Source of the DNA: Trichocoleus desertorum NBK24
GTDB taxonomy: Bacteria > Cyanobacteriota > Cyanobacteriia > FACHB-46
Direction of reading: 5' to 3'
NCBI RefSeq assembly: GCF_030409055.1
Contig: NZ_CP116619.1
Location: 3,387,628 to 3,451,627 of the forward strand
Length of the DNA: 64,000 nt
A model generated the notes under the pieces. That model saw only the letters and a list, made by a program, of their open reading frames with translations. It was not told the origin of the DNA and did no database searches. This document shows positions 35,611-43,131 of this stretch, piece after piece; position 1 is the first letter of the stretch, and every line of letters begins with the position of its first letter. Both the position numbers and the translations under genes were made by a program.

Positions 35611-36663
35611 CTAACGCCGTTCGGCATCCACTCGCTGGGCTACCCCTACTGGTTGGAAGCGCTTGGCAAAGTTGACAAACTTGGGGATTTTATCACCCGT
35701 GATGTTGAGCACAGGTAAATTACGGGTTTCCTGAGCCGAGCCGTTACCGTAGCCAAAACTAATCACAGTTTGCTCTTGGCGACCTAGGCCGTAAGCCCTG
35801 ACAATATCCCGTACTAAGTTGCAACCCATGACAAAGCGGCCCATATTGATCTCGCCATTGCCAGCAAAGTAGTTCCACTCCACACTCTGCCAATCGTTGG
35901 TAGCGCAGTAGAGATTGGCGACTTCAAACATTTTGGCTAAATGCACATCGTAAAGTCGCAGATCACCACCATAGGCCGAGCGAGTGGTGTTGCGATCGGG
36001 CACGATGAAAATGCCACGAGCTTGTCCTCCCTGAATGGCTGGTAAGAAACGAATGCTACTAATGGGGACGACTGTGCTGGATGCGGTAGTGCTGGCAGCA
36101 ATGGCAACAGGGACACTGTCACCGCCGATCGCAGGCCGAAACTCAGAGCTAAGCGCAGGCCGAAACTGCTGCACAGTATCTTGGAAGCGGGTGACCTGAT
36201 CGCCTCGTAGATTCAAAGTTGGGACATATTCAATCGTGTTTGCTCCCGTAACGCGATAGTTGACGGGTGTGGGTTCCGAGTTGGTCAAACCGTAGGCATC
36301 CACCACCTGCTGGGCCATCTGGCAACTAATCGAAAACTGATCCAAATTCCGAGTGCCATTGCCTGCGACATATTGCCATTGCACTCGTTGAATGTGAGGC
36401 CGCAATTGGTCACAGTGAGCAAAGGTGACTTCAAACATTTTGGCCATGTGTAGGTCGTAGCGGCTGAGGCCAACGTTAGAACGCTCCGAAACATCGCGAT
36501 CGGGCACGATCAGGGTCAATTGTTCCTGACCACTTTTTTGCATCGGTTCAATTTCGATCGCCGTGATATTCGTACTGGGACGAGCTAAGACGGGCTGAAT
36601 GATTCCGAGAGTACTAAGAGTGACGCAAATAGAAGCACTGATTGTGAGAGAGGGTTTGAACAT
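35611..36663 (-). CDS. secreted protein with two copies of an unknown domain
   Basis: This 350-residue protein starts at ATG 36663, which begins a Sec signal peptide (MFKPSLTISASICVTL, cleavage near VLA-RP). Residues about 45-165 and 215-340 are homologous to each other. Matching blocks are VPDRDVSERSNVGLSRYDLH / VPDRNTTRSAYGGDLRLYDV, LHMAKMFEV / VHLAKMFEV and GNGTRNLDQFSISCQMAQQV / GNGEINMGRFVMGCNLVRDI, followed by VPTLNLRGDQ / LPVLNITGDK. Each repeat has two Cys in equivalent positions. I recognise no family. Charged regularly spaced motifs suggest a beta/alpha extracytoplasmic domain. It is divergent from the VIT-VWA gene. Confidence 0.82.
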   Translation of the reverse strand: MFKPSLTISASICVTLSTLGIIQPVLARPSTNITAIEIEPMQKSGQEQLTLIVPDRDVSERSNVGLSRYDLHMAKMFEVTFAHCDQLRPHIQRVQWQYVAGNGTRNLDQFSISCQMAQQVVDAYGLTNSEPTPVNYRVTGANTIEYVPTLNLRGDQVTRFQDTVQQFRPALSSEFRPAIGGDSVPVAIAASTTASSTVVPISSIRFLPAIQGGQARGIFIVPDRNTTRSAYGGDLRLYDVHLAKMFEVANLYCATNDWQSVEWNYFAGNGEINMGRFVMGCNLVRDIVRAYGLGRQEQTVISFGYGNGSAQETRNLPVLNITGDKIPKFVNFAKRFQPVGVAQRVDAERR

Positions 36664-36759
36664 AGGAAGCCTGACACACCAAAGCAATAAACAAAGCAAC
36701 TAAAGCCTGACTGGTAAATAGCTACAATCGCGATCGCCGTAATTTCCGATCTTGTCGTG

Positions 36760-36820
36760 ACCGATGTTGCAATTTTTGCAACGGCTCAGATCGGTGGTTT
36801 AAACGATGTCATGGTAGGAA
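36760..36820. promoter_or_regulatory. candidate operator in the divergent 36.7-kb intergenic region
   Basis: GTTGCAA (36766-36772) and TTGCAAC (36776-36782) form an inverted repeat with a 3-base centre, nested within ACCGAT upstream and ATCGGT downstream. It lies between two divergent genes for secreted proteins, so it could serve as an operator for both. No specific regulator is recognised. Confidence 0.3.
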
Positions 36821-36872
36821 TCAACCGATGTGATGTGATCTAGCGATTCTTCCTACTCCTAAGAGTTTAAGT

Positions 36873-39356
36873 ATGAAATTTGCCTATATTTTGCCTGCTG
36901 CTACGTTGCTGCTCGTTGGCACCCTAGGAGCAATCGCGCACTTTACTGTTGCTCAATCCGTAAGTCAGGTACCTATGCGCTCTACGATTGTGAACCCCAA
37001 TCCCGGTGATGATGCTGCCAATTCCACTTCTACTCAGGTATCAGGTGGCTTGTTTGGGCAAAAGGATGGGCAGCAGCAAGCCTTTGTGCTCAAGCATACG
37101 GAGGTAAAGGCCAAGGTATCAGGTAACATTTCGCGGGTGGAAGTCACCCAAACTTTTGAGAATCCCTTTAAAGATCCCCTCGAAGCAATCTATGTCTTTC
37201 CCCTGCCCGACGAAGCGGCAGTCGATGACATGGAAATTAAAATTGGCGATCGCGTGATTAAAGGAGACATCAAAAAACGAGAAGAAGCGCAGAAAATTTA
37301 CGAACAGGCGAGACAGCAAGGCCGCACCGCAGGACTACTAGAGCAAGAACGAGACAACATTTTTACCCAGTCTTTAGCCAATATTCGACCGGGTGAACAA
37401 ATTGAGGTCACGATTCGCTACAGCGATAGTCTCAAGTTTGAGGGCGGCGACTACGAATTTGTCTTCCCGATGGTCGTGGGGCCACGTTACATTCCGGGCA
37501 ACGCGATCGGCAATAACGGCGATACCGATGTGGTGCCCGATGCCTCTCGGATTACGCCTCCAGTCATGAAACCTGGCACGCGCTCTGGTCATGATATTGG
37601 GGTCACGGTTGAGATTGATGCAGGCGTCCCTGTGCAAGAAGTGCGATCGCCTTCTCACAAACTCCGGGTTGAGCCAAAGGGCAACATTACCCAGGTGCAA
37701 CTGGTGGCGGAAGATACGATCCCTAACAAAGATTTGATTTTGCGTTATCGAGTGGCGGGCAAAGAGACTCAAGCCACCGTACTGACTCAAGCCGATGAAA
37801 AAGGCGGACACTTTGCGGCGTACCTGATTCCGGCTGTACAGTACCGCAGCAATGAGATTGTGCCGAAGGATGTGGTGTTCTTAATGGATACCTCTGGCTC
37901 TCAGCAAGGCGATCCCTTGGCGAAGTCTCAAGAACTGATGCGGCGCTTTATCAATGGGCTGAATCCGAACGACACTTTCTCAATTATCGATTTTGCCAAT
38001 ACTGCGACTCAACTTTCTCCCGCCCCACTGCCCAACACTCCCGCCAATCGCGCTAAGGCGATCGCCTATATCAACCAATTAGATGCCAATGGCGGCACCG
38101 AGCTGATGAATGGTATCCAAGCCGTAATGAATTTTCCGGCGGCGGAATCGGGTCGTCTGCGGAGTGTGGTGCTGATCACCGATGGTTATATTGGCAACGA
38201 AAACCAGGTGATTGCAGAGGTGCAGCGACAACTAAAACTGGGGAATCGCCTTTACAGTTTTGGCGTGGGTAGCTCCGTTAATCGCTTTTTAATTGATCGC
38301 TTGGCAGAAATCGGACGCGGTACGTCCCAGGTGATTCGCCAAGATGAACCCACGCAGGAATCCGCTGAGAAGTTTTTCCGCCAAATCAACAACCCTGTAG
38401 TTACCAATGTGCAAGTGACTTGGCAAGGTTCCGGCGCAGCCCCAGAGATGTATCCTTTAGCGGCTCCTGACTTGTTTGCCAGCCAACCCCTGGTTTTGTT
38501 TGGGCGTAAAAGCGATCGCACCAGTGGCAGCTTAAAAATTACTGGAACGGCAGCGGGGGGTGAGCGCTATGAAAAGACGCTCAAAGTCAATTTTGACCAA
38601 AAAGGCAGCAATCCCGCGATCGCTCAGCTTTGGGGGCGTGCCCGAATCAAAGACTTGATGAACCAAATGTTTGGGGGCGAAACTACATCCGGCGTGGCAG
38701 CGGTGACGGATACAGCCTTGGCCTATCGCTTGCTCTCGCAATACACGGCATTTGTGGCGGTTAGTGATGAGGTGCGGGTCAATCCAGATGGCACCAGCCA
38801 ACGGGTACAAGTGCCAGTGGAGATGCCAGAGGGAGTTAGCTACGAAGGTGTCTTTGGTAGTGCTCAAGATGCTGCGATGGGAGCAGGGGCCTCTTACTCA
38901 ATGGCCCCCATGCCATCGATGGCTGCCCCCCCACCGGGCCGTTTGTCGGGACGGCGCGTGGGAGGTAGCAACCAAGCATCAACAGCAGCGAGTCCTCCAG
39001 TTGCTAAGATGCGTGTCACTTCTGAGGCGGCAGACATGACACAGATGCCAGAGGCGATCGCTCCTTCGCCTATCAATCCTCGGTTGCAGGTAGTGAGTAT
39101 CACGGGCTTAGATCCGGCGCAAATGCCGATTCTGACCCAATATCTGCAACGCCTGAATCTACCAACTGGCTTTAGTGGCGATGTGGTGCTGGAGTTCTCG
39201 GTGCAGAACGGGCGGGTCGGTCGCATTTTGCTGGATGACCAGGCTTCTACTTTAAAAGAAGCGGCTGTGGTGGATGTGATCAAGCGATCGCTCTTGGCTT
39301 GGCAACCAGCGCCAGGTGTGACGGGAACGGTGAAGGTAGTGTTACGGCTGCGGTAG
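36873..39356 (+). CDS. secreted VIT-VWA protein with TonB-like C-terminal domain
   Basis: The 827-residue protein has a signal peptide or anchor (residues 1-28). A VIT domain (about 60-190) includes VEVTQTFENPFKDPLEAIYV and FPLPDEAAVDDMEI. A von Willebrand A domain (about 330-500) has MIDAS residues DTSGS (VVFLMDTSGSQQGD) and VLITDGYIG. A Met/Pro/Ala-rich linker (about 665-735) follows. The last 90 residues (VVLEFSVQNGRVGRILLDD and the terminal VKVVLRLR) resemble TonB/AgmX C-terminal domains. The arrangement suits a periplasmic protein that binds other proteins through metal-dependent adhesion. Function is unknown. Confidence 0.9.
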   Translation: MKFAYILPAATLLLVGTLGAIAHFTVAQSVSQVPMRSTIVNPNPGDDAANSTSTQVSGGLFGQKDGQQQAFVLKHTEVKAKVSGNISRVEVTQTFENPFKDPLEAIYVFPLPDEAAVDDMEIKIGDRVIKGDIKKREEAQKIYEQARQQGRTAGLLEQERDNIFTQSLANIRPGEQIEVTIRYSDSLKFEGGDYEFVFPMVVGPRYIPGNAIGNNGDTDVVPDASRITPPVMKPGTRSGHDIGVTVEIDAGVPVQEVRSPSHKLRVEPKGNITQVQLVAEDTIPNKDLILRYRVAGKETQATVLTQADEKGGHFAAYLIPAVQYRSNEIVPKDVVFLMDTSGSQQGDPLAKSQELMRRFINGLNPNDTFSIIDFANTATQLSPAPLPNTPANRAKAIAYINQLDANGGTELMNGIQAVMNFPAAESGRLRSVVLITDGYIGNENQVIAEVQRQLKLGNRLYSFGVGSSVNRFLIDRLAEIGRGTSQVIRQDEPTQESAEKFFRQINNPVVTNVQVTWQGSGAAPEMYPLAAPDLFASQPLVLFGRKSDRTSGSLKITGTAAGGERYEKTLKVNFDQKGSNPAIAQLWGRARIKDLMNQMFGGETTSGVAAVTDTALAYRLLSQYTAFVAVSDEVRVNPDGTSQRVQVPVEMPEGVSYEGVFGSAQDAAMGAGASYSMAPMPSMAAPPPGRLSGRRVGGSNQASTAASPPVAKMRVTSEAADMTQMPEAIAPSPINPRLQVVSITGLDPAQMPILTQYLQRLNLPTGFSGDVVLEFSVQNGRVGRILLDDQASTLKEAAVVDVIKRSLLAWQPAPGVTGTVKVVLRLR

Positions 39357-39367
39357 TTTCACTTTTT

Positions 39368-39443
39368 GCAGAACCAAGAAATTGGGGGCACTCGCCCCCA
39401 ACCCCCGCTGAAGGACGGCTGCGTCCTCCAGACCTCCTCCAGA
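39368..39443 (-). repeat. dispersed two-hairpin repeat, copy C
   Basis: Read on the minus strand it starts TCTGGAGGAGGTCTGG. Hairpin 1 is AGGACG-CAGC-CGTCCT, hairpin 2 is TTGGGGGC-GAGT-GCCCCCAA, and the end is TTCTTGGTTCTGC. It lies just after the VIT-VWA gene stop. Both stems are perfect here although their sequences differ from copy A. Confidence 0.88.
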
Positions 39444-39596
39444 AGGAAAGGCGAAACCAGACGCTAGTTCCCTCCAGATTTGGGGAGCTACGGGAGCTAA
39501 GCGAAAGAGCTGAATGTATGTCGTTGCTCTGCGGAGCAGGTCTATGACTGGGTGTGTCTACTAAATATGCCCCCACGGTTTAAGGAATTTCTGGTG

Positions 39597-40091
39597 ATGA
39601 AAAGCCCCATGTTTTTAGGTTTAACTTTGGTGATCTTGGCTTTGCCTATGACGATTGCTAGTGCGATCGCGAATAAGCCCAAGCAACCCACTCCTGCGGA
39701 AACTCAAGAGAAGCAAGCAATTGTTTGGGAGCGTTCTGGTGGGATTGCGGGGATTTGCCAACGGCTCACGTTGCGCTCTAGTGCTGCCTATGTGCTGGAG
39801 GACTGTCGTAAGCAAACAGCAACAGTGGTGAGTCGTGGTGAGTTGCCAGAAAGCGATCGCGTGCGGTTCAAAAAGTTGTTGCAGCAGCAATATGGTCAGT
39901 TTCAGTGGCAAAGTTCCAATCAAGGGCCAGATATGTTTCGCGATCGCTACGCCTTTAATGGCCGAGGTTTGCAAAAGCCCACGTTGGCAGAGCAAGCAGC
40001 TTTGAATCAGGATTTGACACAATTAGCGGGCAAGTTGGTTCAGCGATCGCAAAGCTTACCCTTGGTTCTGCCACGGACAAACCAGAACTGA
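39597..40091 (+). CDS. small exported hypothetical protein
   Basis: This 164-residue product starts at ATG 39597, which opens a Sec signal peptide (MFLGLTLVILALPMTIASAI). The upstream in-frame start at 39552 adds 15 residues of repeat-flanking sequence and is unlikely. The mature part is basic, with two Cys about 21 residues apart in IAGICQRLTLRSSAAYVLEDC, which could form a disulfide. No known domain. A signal peptide in an otherwise ordinary composition supports a real gene. It lies downstream of the VIT-VWA gene on the same strand, separated by repeat copy C. Confidence 0.72.
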   Translation: MKSPMFLGLTLVILALPMTIASAIANKPKQPTPAETQEKQAIVWERSGGIAGICQRLTLRSSAAYVLEDCRKQTATVVSRGELPESDRVRFKKLLQQQYGQFQWQSSNQGPDMFRDRYAFNGRGLQKPTLAEQAALNQDLTQLAGKLVQRSQSLPLVLPRTNQN

Positions 40092-40200
40092 ACTAACTTG
40101 AGCTAAATTCAGTTCCGATGAAGTAGCATCCGCTAAGTTGCCTAATCTCATCCGTAGGGAATCTTAGGACTAAGGACTTTTGGGTGAGACTAGGGTGCAT

Positions 40201-41163
40201 ATGGCAAATCCGGAACACCTTGCTTTGCTGGAGCGAGGAGTAGCTGATTGGAATCAGTGGTGGACGACCCACGCTACAAGTAGTCCGCATTTAGAGGGTG
40301 TCTCTATAGGCATCATTAACCTCAGAGATGCCAACCTGAGTCAGATAAATTTGAGTGGCATCAATTTAGAAGCGGCTGATCTTTGCCTAACTAACTTTGA
40401 GGCAACTAACCTGCATCGCGCTCAGTTGATGCGAGCCAGCCTCTACACCGCTAACTTGTATAAAGCCAAGCTGAGAGAAGCCAACTTGAGCAAGGCTGAC
40501 CTACGGGAAGTGAACTTGCGCCATGCCGATCTCTGTATGGCAAATCTGACAGAAGCTAATCTCAGTCAATCGGATTTGGAAGGGGCAACCCTTTACACTG
40601 CGACTCTGTGTAAGGCCAACTTGAGAGAAGCGAATCTCTACAGGGCTGACTTGCGGGAAGCAGACTTGAGTGTGGCAAAGCTGCGGGAGGCCAACTTGAG
40701 TATGGCCAACCTGAGTATGGCTAACCTGTGCATGGCTGACTTTATTGGTGCTACCCTGCACGAAGCCAATCTGAGTATGGCTAATCTGAGTATGGCTAAT
40801 CTGTGCATGGCTAACTTGATGGGCACAACCCTTTATAAGGCGATGCTGATTGGGGCAAATTGTATTGGCACTAACCTGTACAAAGCCAACCTCAATCAGG
40901 CCAATCTGAGCAAAGCTGATTTGCGGGAGGCCACCTTAAGCCAAGCTAATTTGAGTCGGGCTGATCTGAGCAATGCCAACTTGTGTATGACCAATTTGCG
41001 CGGAGCTAACCTCAAAGGCGCTTGTCTAGCGGGTGCGAATCTCAACTGTGTCACCTTGGAGGGAGCCAATCTATCAGGAGCCAATCTCAATAAAGCCACT
41101 TTAGAAGGGGCTTGTCTGCGAGGGGCCATTATGCCTGACGGATTTAGCCTTAGCTCAATTTAA
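40201..41163 (+). CDS. pentapeptide-repeat protein (copy 1)
   Basis: The 320-residue protein starts at ATG 40201 (TTG 40180 opens the frame but is less likely). The N-terminus (MANPEHLALLERGVADWNQW) is the usual cap of this cyanobacterial group. From about residue 42 to the end it is A(D/N)LXX repeats, predicted to form a right-handed quadrilateral beta-helix. The middle contains an unusual Met/Cys-rich form (ANLSMANLSMANLCMA) that occurs twice because of a 75-bp internal duplication. There is no signal peptide. Function is unknown; some pentapeptide proteins mimic DNA and bind gyrase, but most have no known role. Confidence 0.93.
   Translation: MANPEHLALLERGVADWNQWWTTHATSSPHLEGVSIGIINLRDANLSQINLSGINLEAADLCLTNFEATNLHRAQLMRASLYTANLYKAKLREANLSKADLREVNLRHADLCMANLTEANLSQSDLEGATLYTATLCKANLREANLYRADLREADLSVAKLREANLSMANLSMANLCMADFIGATLHEANLSMANLSMANLCMANLMGTTLYKAMLIGANCIGTNLYKANLNQANLSKADLREATLSQANLSRADLSNANLCMTNLRGANLKGACLAGANLNCVTLEGANLSGANLNKATLEGACLRGAIMPDGFSLSSI
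40690..40839 (+). repeat. 75-bp in-frame tandem duplication within pentapeptide gene
   Basis: Segments 40690-40764 and 40765-40839 align over five pentapeptides each (GCCAAYYTGAGTATGGC start; CTGTGCATGGCT in the middle). They differ at scattered third positions and near the end. This is recent expansion of the repeat helix by one full set of five repeats. Confidence 0.8.
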
Positions 41164-41231
41164 TCTAGCGATCGCCCCCTTCTAATTCTTCTGGTTGTCC
41201 TAAACCTGCCCTGAACTTATCCTGAACCTGT

Positions 41232-41921
41232 CTAGCGTGGGCTTGTAGCGGTAGTTTGGGAGGGAGAAGCTGGGGCTGCGTCTGCTTCAGAACTTTTGAG
41301 TGGAGGCCGCAGCGCCAGGTAGATCACAGGGCCTAGCAGGGGTAATGAAGCGGCCCAAAAGATCCGAGAATCTTCTAGCCCCCGACGAGCCATGTCATCT
41401 CCTAGGACTGTCGGGAACAGCAGGCACAGCAAGCAAAAATCTAGGCTCATGACATGAATAAAGCGGCTGGTTTGCCATTGCGCTACAAAATCACTCCAGT
41501 CGCCAGCGATCGCGCCATAGCTAACTAATGCGATCGTCCCTAAAGCTAGAACTACCCCTGTCCAACGGGAGTCCAGCAATTTGATTACAGCAGTTTTAGG
41601 GCCAGCAAAGTCCGAATTGGGGTGGCGCAGAGCTAAGTAAGGCAGCAGCGCAAAGGCTCCAACCCCGAATGACCCCGCGACAAAGGGCCAAGCAGGAATT
41701 TTTTGCGTTCTGCCGTCGATCAGTAGCAAGCAACCGTAGATCATCGGCCAGATGCCCATGATATTGAACAAAGCAATAATCAAGGGGTTAATGCCATCCC
41801 AGTCGCCTGTAGACAGCTTTTGAATTAATGTCAGCGTGTCTGGTTGGTTGGGAGGCGCTAGCAAAAATGCATAGGCGATCGCTCCACCCCAAAGTAGCCA
41901 AAGTCCTAGTTTTCTACCCAT
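41232..41921 (-). CDS. multi-pass membrane protein of unknown function
   Basis: The 229-residue protein has about six hydrophobic segments: near residues 5-22, 48-66 (ALFNIMGIWPMIYGCLLLID), 77-96, 117-140, 155-172 and 185-205. The C-terminal tail is short and polar (Ser/Thr/Pro/Ala). The last third (RFIHVMSLDFCLLCLLFPTV, then DDMARRG) is reminiscent of the DUF2834/Ycf49 type of membrane protein. I cannot name the family with certainty. It lies alone between two pentapeptide-repeat genes and is transcribed toward the first. Confidence 0.8.
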   Translation of the reverse strand: MGRKLGLWLLWGGAIAYAFLLAPPNQPDTLTLIQKLSTGDWDGINPLIIALFNIMGIWPMIYGCLLLIDGRTQKIPAWPFVAGSFGVGAFALLPYLALRHPNSDFAGPKTAVIKLLDSRWTGVVLALGTIALVSYGAIAGDWSDFVAQWQTSRFIHVMSLDFCLLCLLFPTVLGDDMARRGLEDSRIFWAASLPLLGPVIYLALRPPLKSSEADAAPASPSQTTATSPR

Positions 41922-41945
41922 ACCTGATCTCGAAGATTACACATT

Positions 41946-41975
41946 ATTAAGTAAATCAATATTAAGTAAATCAAT
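41946..41975. repeat. 15-bp exact tandem duplication
   Basis: ATTAAGTAAATCAAT occurs twice head to tail (41946-41960, 41961-41975) in the AT-rich gap upstream of the 41232-41921 membrane-protein gene, and may lie in its promoter. Confidence 0.88.
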
Positions 41976-42216
41976 TTTAAGCAGGGAACCTGAGAAGCCG
42001 CCTCTATTCATAGTATGGAAATGCAACCTAGAGAATTGTGTTTTTAAAGCTGTCAAAGCCGTTAAAACAACGTAACAGCTGACAGATCAACAAGTGGAAA
42101 GTCTTTGGGCAAATTAAGAACACCCATCGATTTCAGTATTCAATTTTATTTAAATCAGCCCTCACCAATCGACGTTGCCCATCACCCCGTTAGCCGCCAT
42201 TAGAGGCATCAAGACT

Positions 42217-43131
42217 ATGGAAGTTAGTTATTTGCTCAAATGCTATGAAATGGGAAGTCGAGATTTCGCTGGTGTGGACCTCAGGGGGGCGGACCTGAGT
42301 GGAGCAACCCTAATTGACATCAATTTGGAAGGCGCTAACCTGACTGGAGCTAACCTCAGTCGAGCCTTCTTAACCAAAGCTAACCTCAACGGTACCTTTC
42401 TCAATTGGGCTAATCTGAGCTTTGCCAAACTGAGTGAAGGTTGTTTAGTCGATGCTGACTTAACCAAAGCCAACCTGAATGGTGCCTTTCTAGTGAAAGC
42501 GGATTTAGCCAAAGCGAAGCTCAGTGCGGCTAAATTAAGTAGCGCCAACTTGCGGAACGTAAACTTGCAGCGAGCCAATCTCTGTGGCGCTACGCTACAA
42601 GGGGCAAATCTCCGCAACGCCATTCTCAAAGGAGTCAACCTCAACTGGGCTAACTTGCGCGGCGCGCGGCTGAGTGGGGCTGTGCTACAGGGGGCTTTCC
42701 TAAATGGGGTAAACTTGGCAGGGGCTTTCCTGAATGGGGTGGAGCTGAGAGGAGTAGACCTCAGCGGCGTCAATCTCAGTGAGGCGAAGTTAAGTGGCGC
42801 TGATTTGCAGGAGGCAAATCTGTCCACCGCAAATTTTACTGAAGCCAAGCTTCGGGGCGTCAATCTCACCGGAGCCGACTTGACAGGGGCGAACCTAAAT
42901 CGAGCTTATCTCGGTCGCGCCGAACTGGATTGGAGCGATCTCAGTCGAGCGGATTTGAGCCAAGCGGATTTGAGTGATGCCAGTGTTTTAGGCGTCAAGA
43001 TTGAAGGCACAGAATTTAGTGGAGTCACCTTACCCGAGATGACCCGCCGCTACCTGTGTTTGGTCGCCAACGGCCATACGGCTTGGAGCCAAAAAAAAAC
43101 TCAAGAAACCCTGAACTGTGATCAGGGCTAG
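42217..43131 (+). CDS. pentapeptide-repeat protein (copy 2)
   Basis: This 304-residue protein starts at ATG 42217, with AGAGG nearby upstream; the frame extends to a TTG at 42175. The N-terminal cap MEVSYLLKCYEMGSRDFAGV is followed by near-continuous A(D/N)LXX repeats to about residue 275, and then a non-repeat tail ending in Lys/Gln-rich sequence. It differs in repeat register and cap from copy 1, so the two are not recent duplicates. Its TAG stop shares a CTAG palindrome with the stop of the convergent TamB gene. Confidence 0.93.
   Translation: MEVSYLLKCYEMGSRDFAGVDLRGADLSGATLIDINLEGANLTGANLSRAFLTKANLNGTFLNWANLSFAKLSEGCLVDADLTKANLNGAFLVKADLAKAKLSAAKLSSANLRNVNLQRANLCGATLQGANLRNAILKGVNLNWANLRGARLSGAVLQGAFLNGVNLAGAFLNGVELRGVDLSGVNLSEAKLSGADLQEANLSTANFTEAKLRGVNLTGADLTGANLNRAYLGRAELDWSDLSRADLSQADLSDASVLGVKIEGTEFSGVTLPEMTRRYLCLVANGHTAWSQKKTQETLNCDQG

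Noticed and set aside
42243-42869. 208-residue minus-strand ORF antisense to the second pentapeptide gene
   Set aside because: The periodic pentapeptide code leaves the opposite frame open; its Arg/Leu/Ala/Pro repeats are an artefact.
40201-43131. The two pentapeptide-repeat genes as a recent duplication
   Set aside because: Caps, repeat register and tails differ; similarity is limited to the generic A(D/N)LXX pattern.
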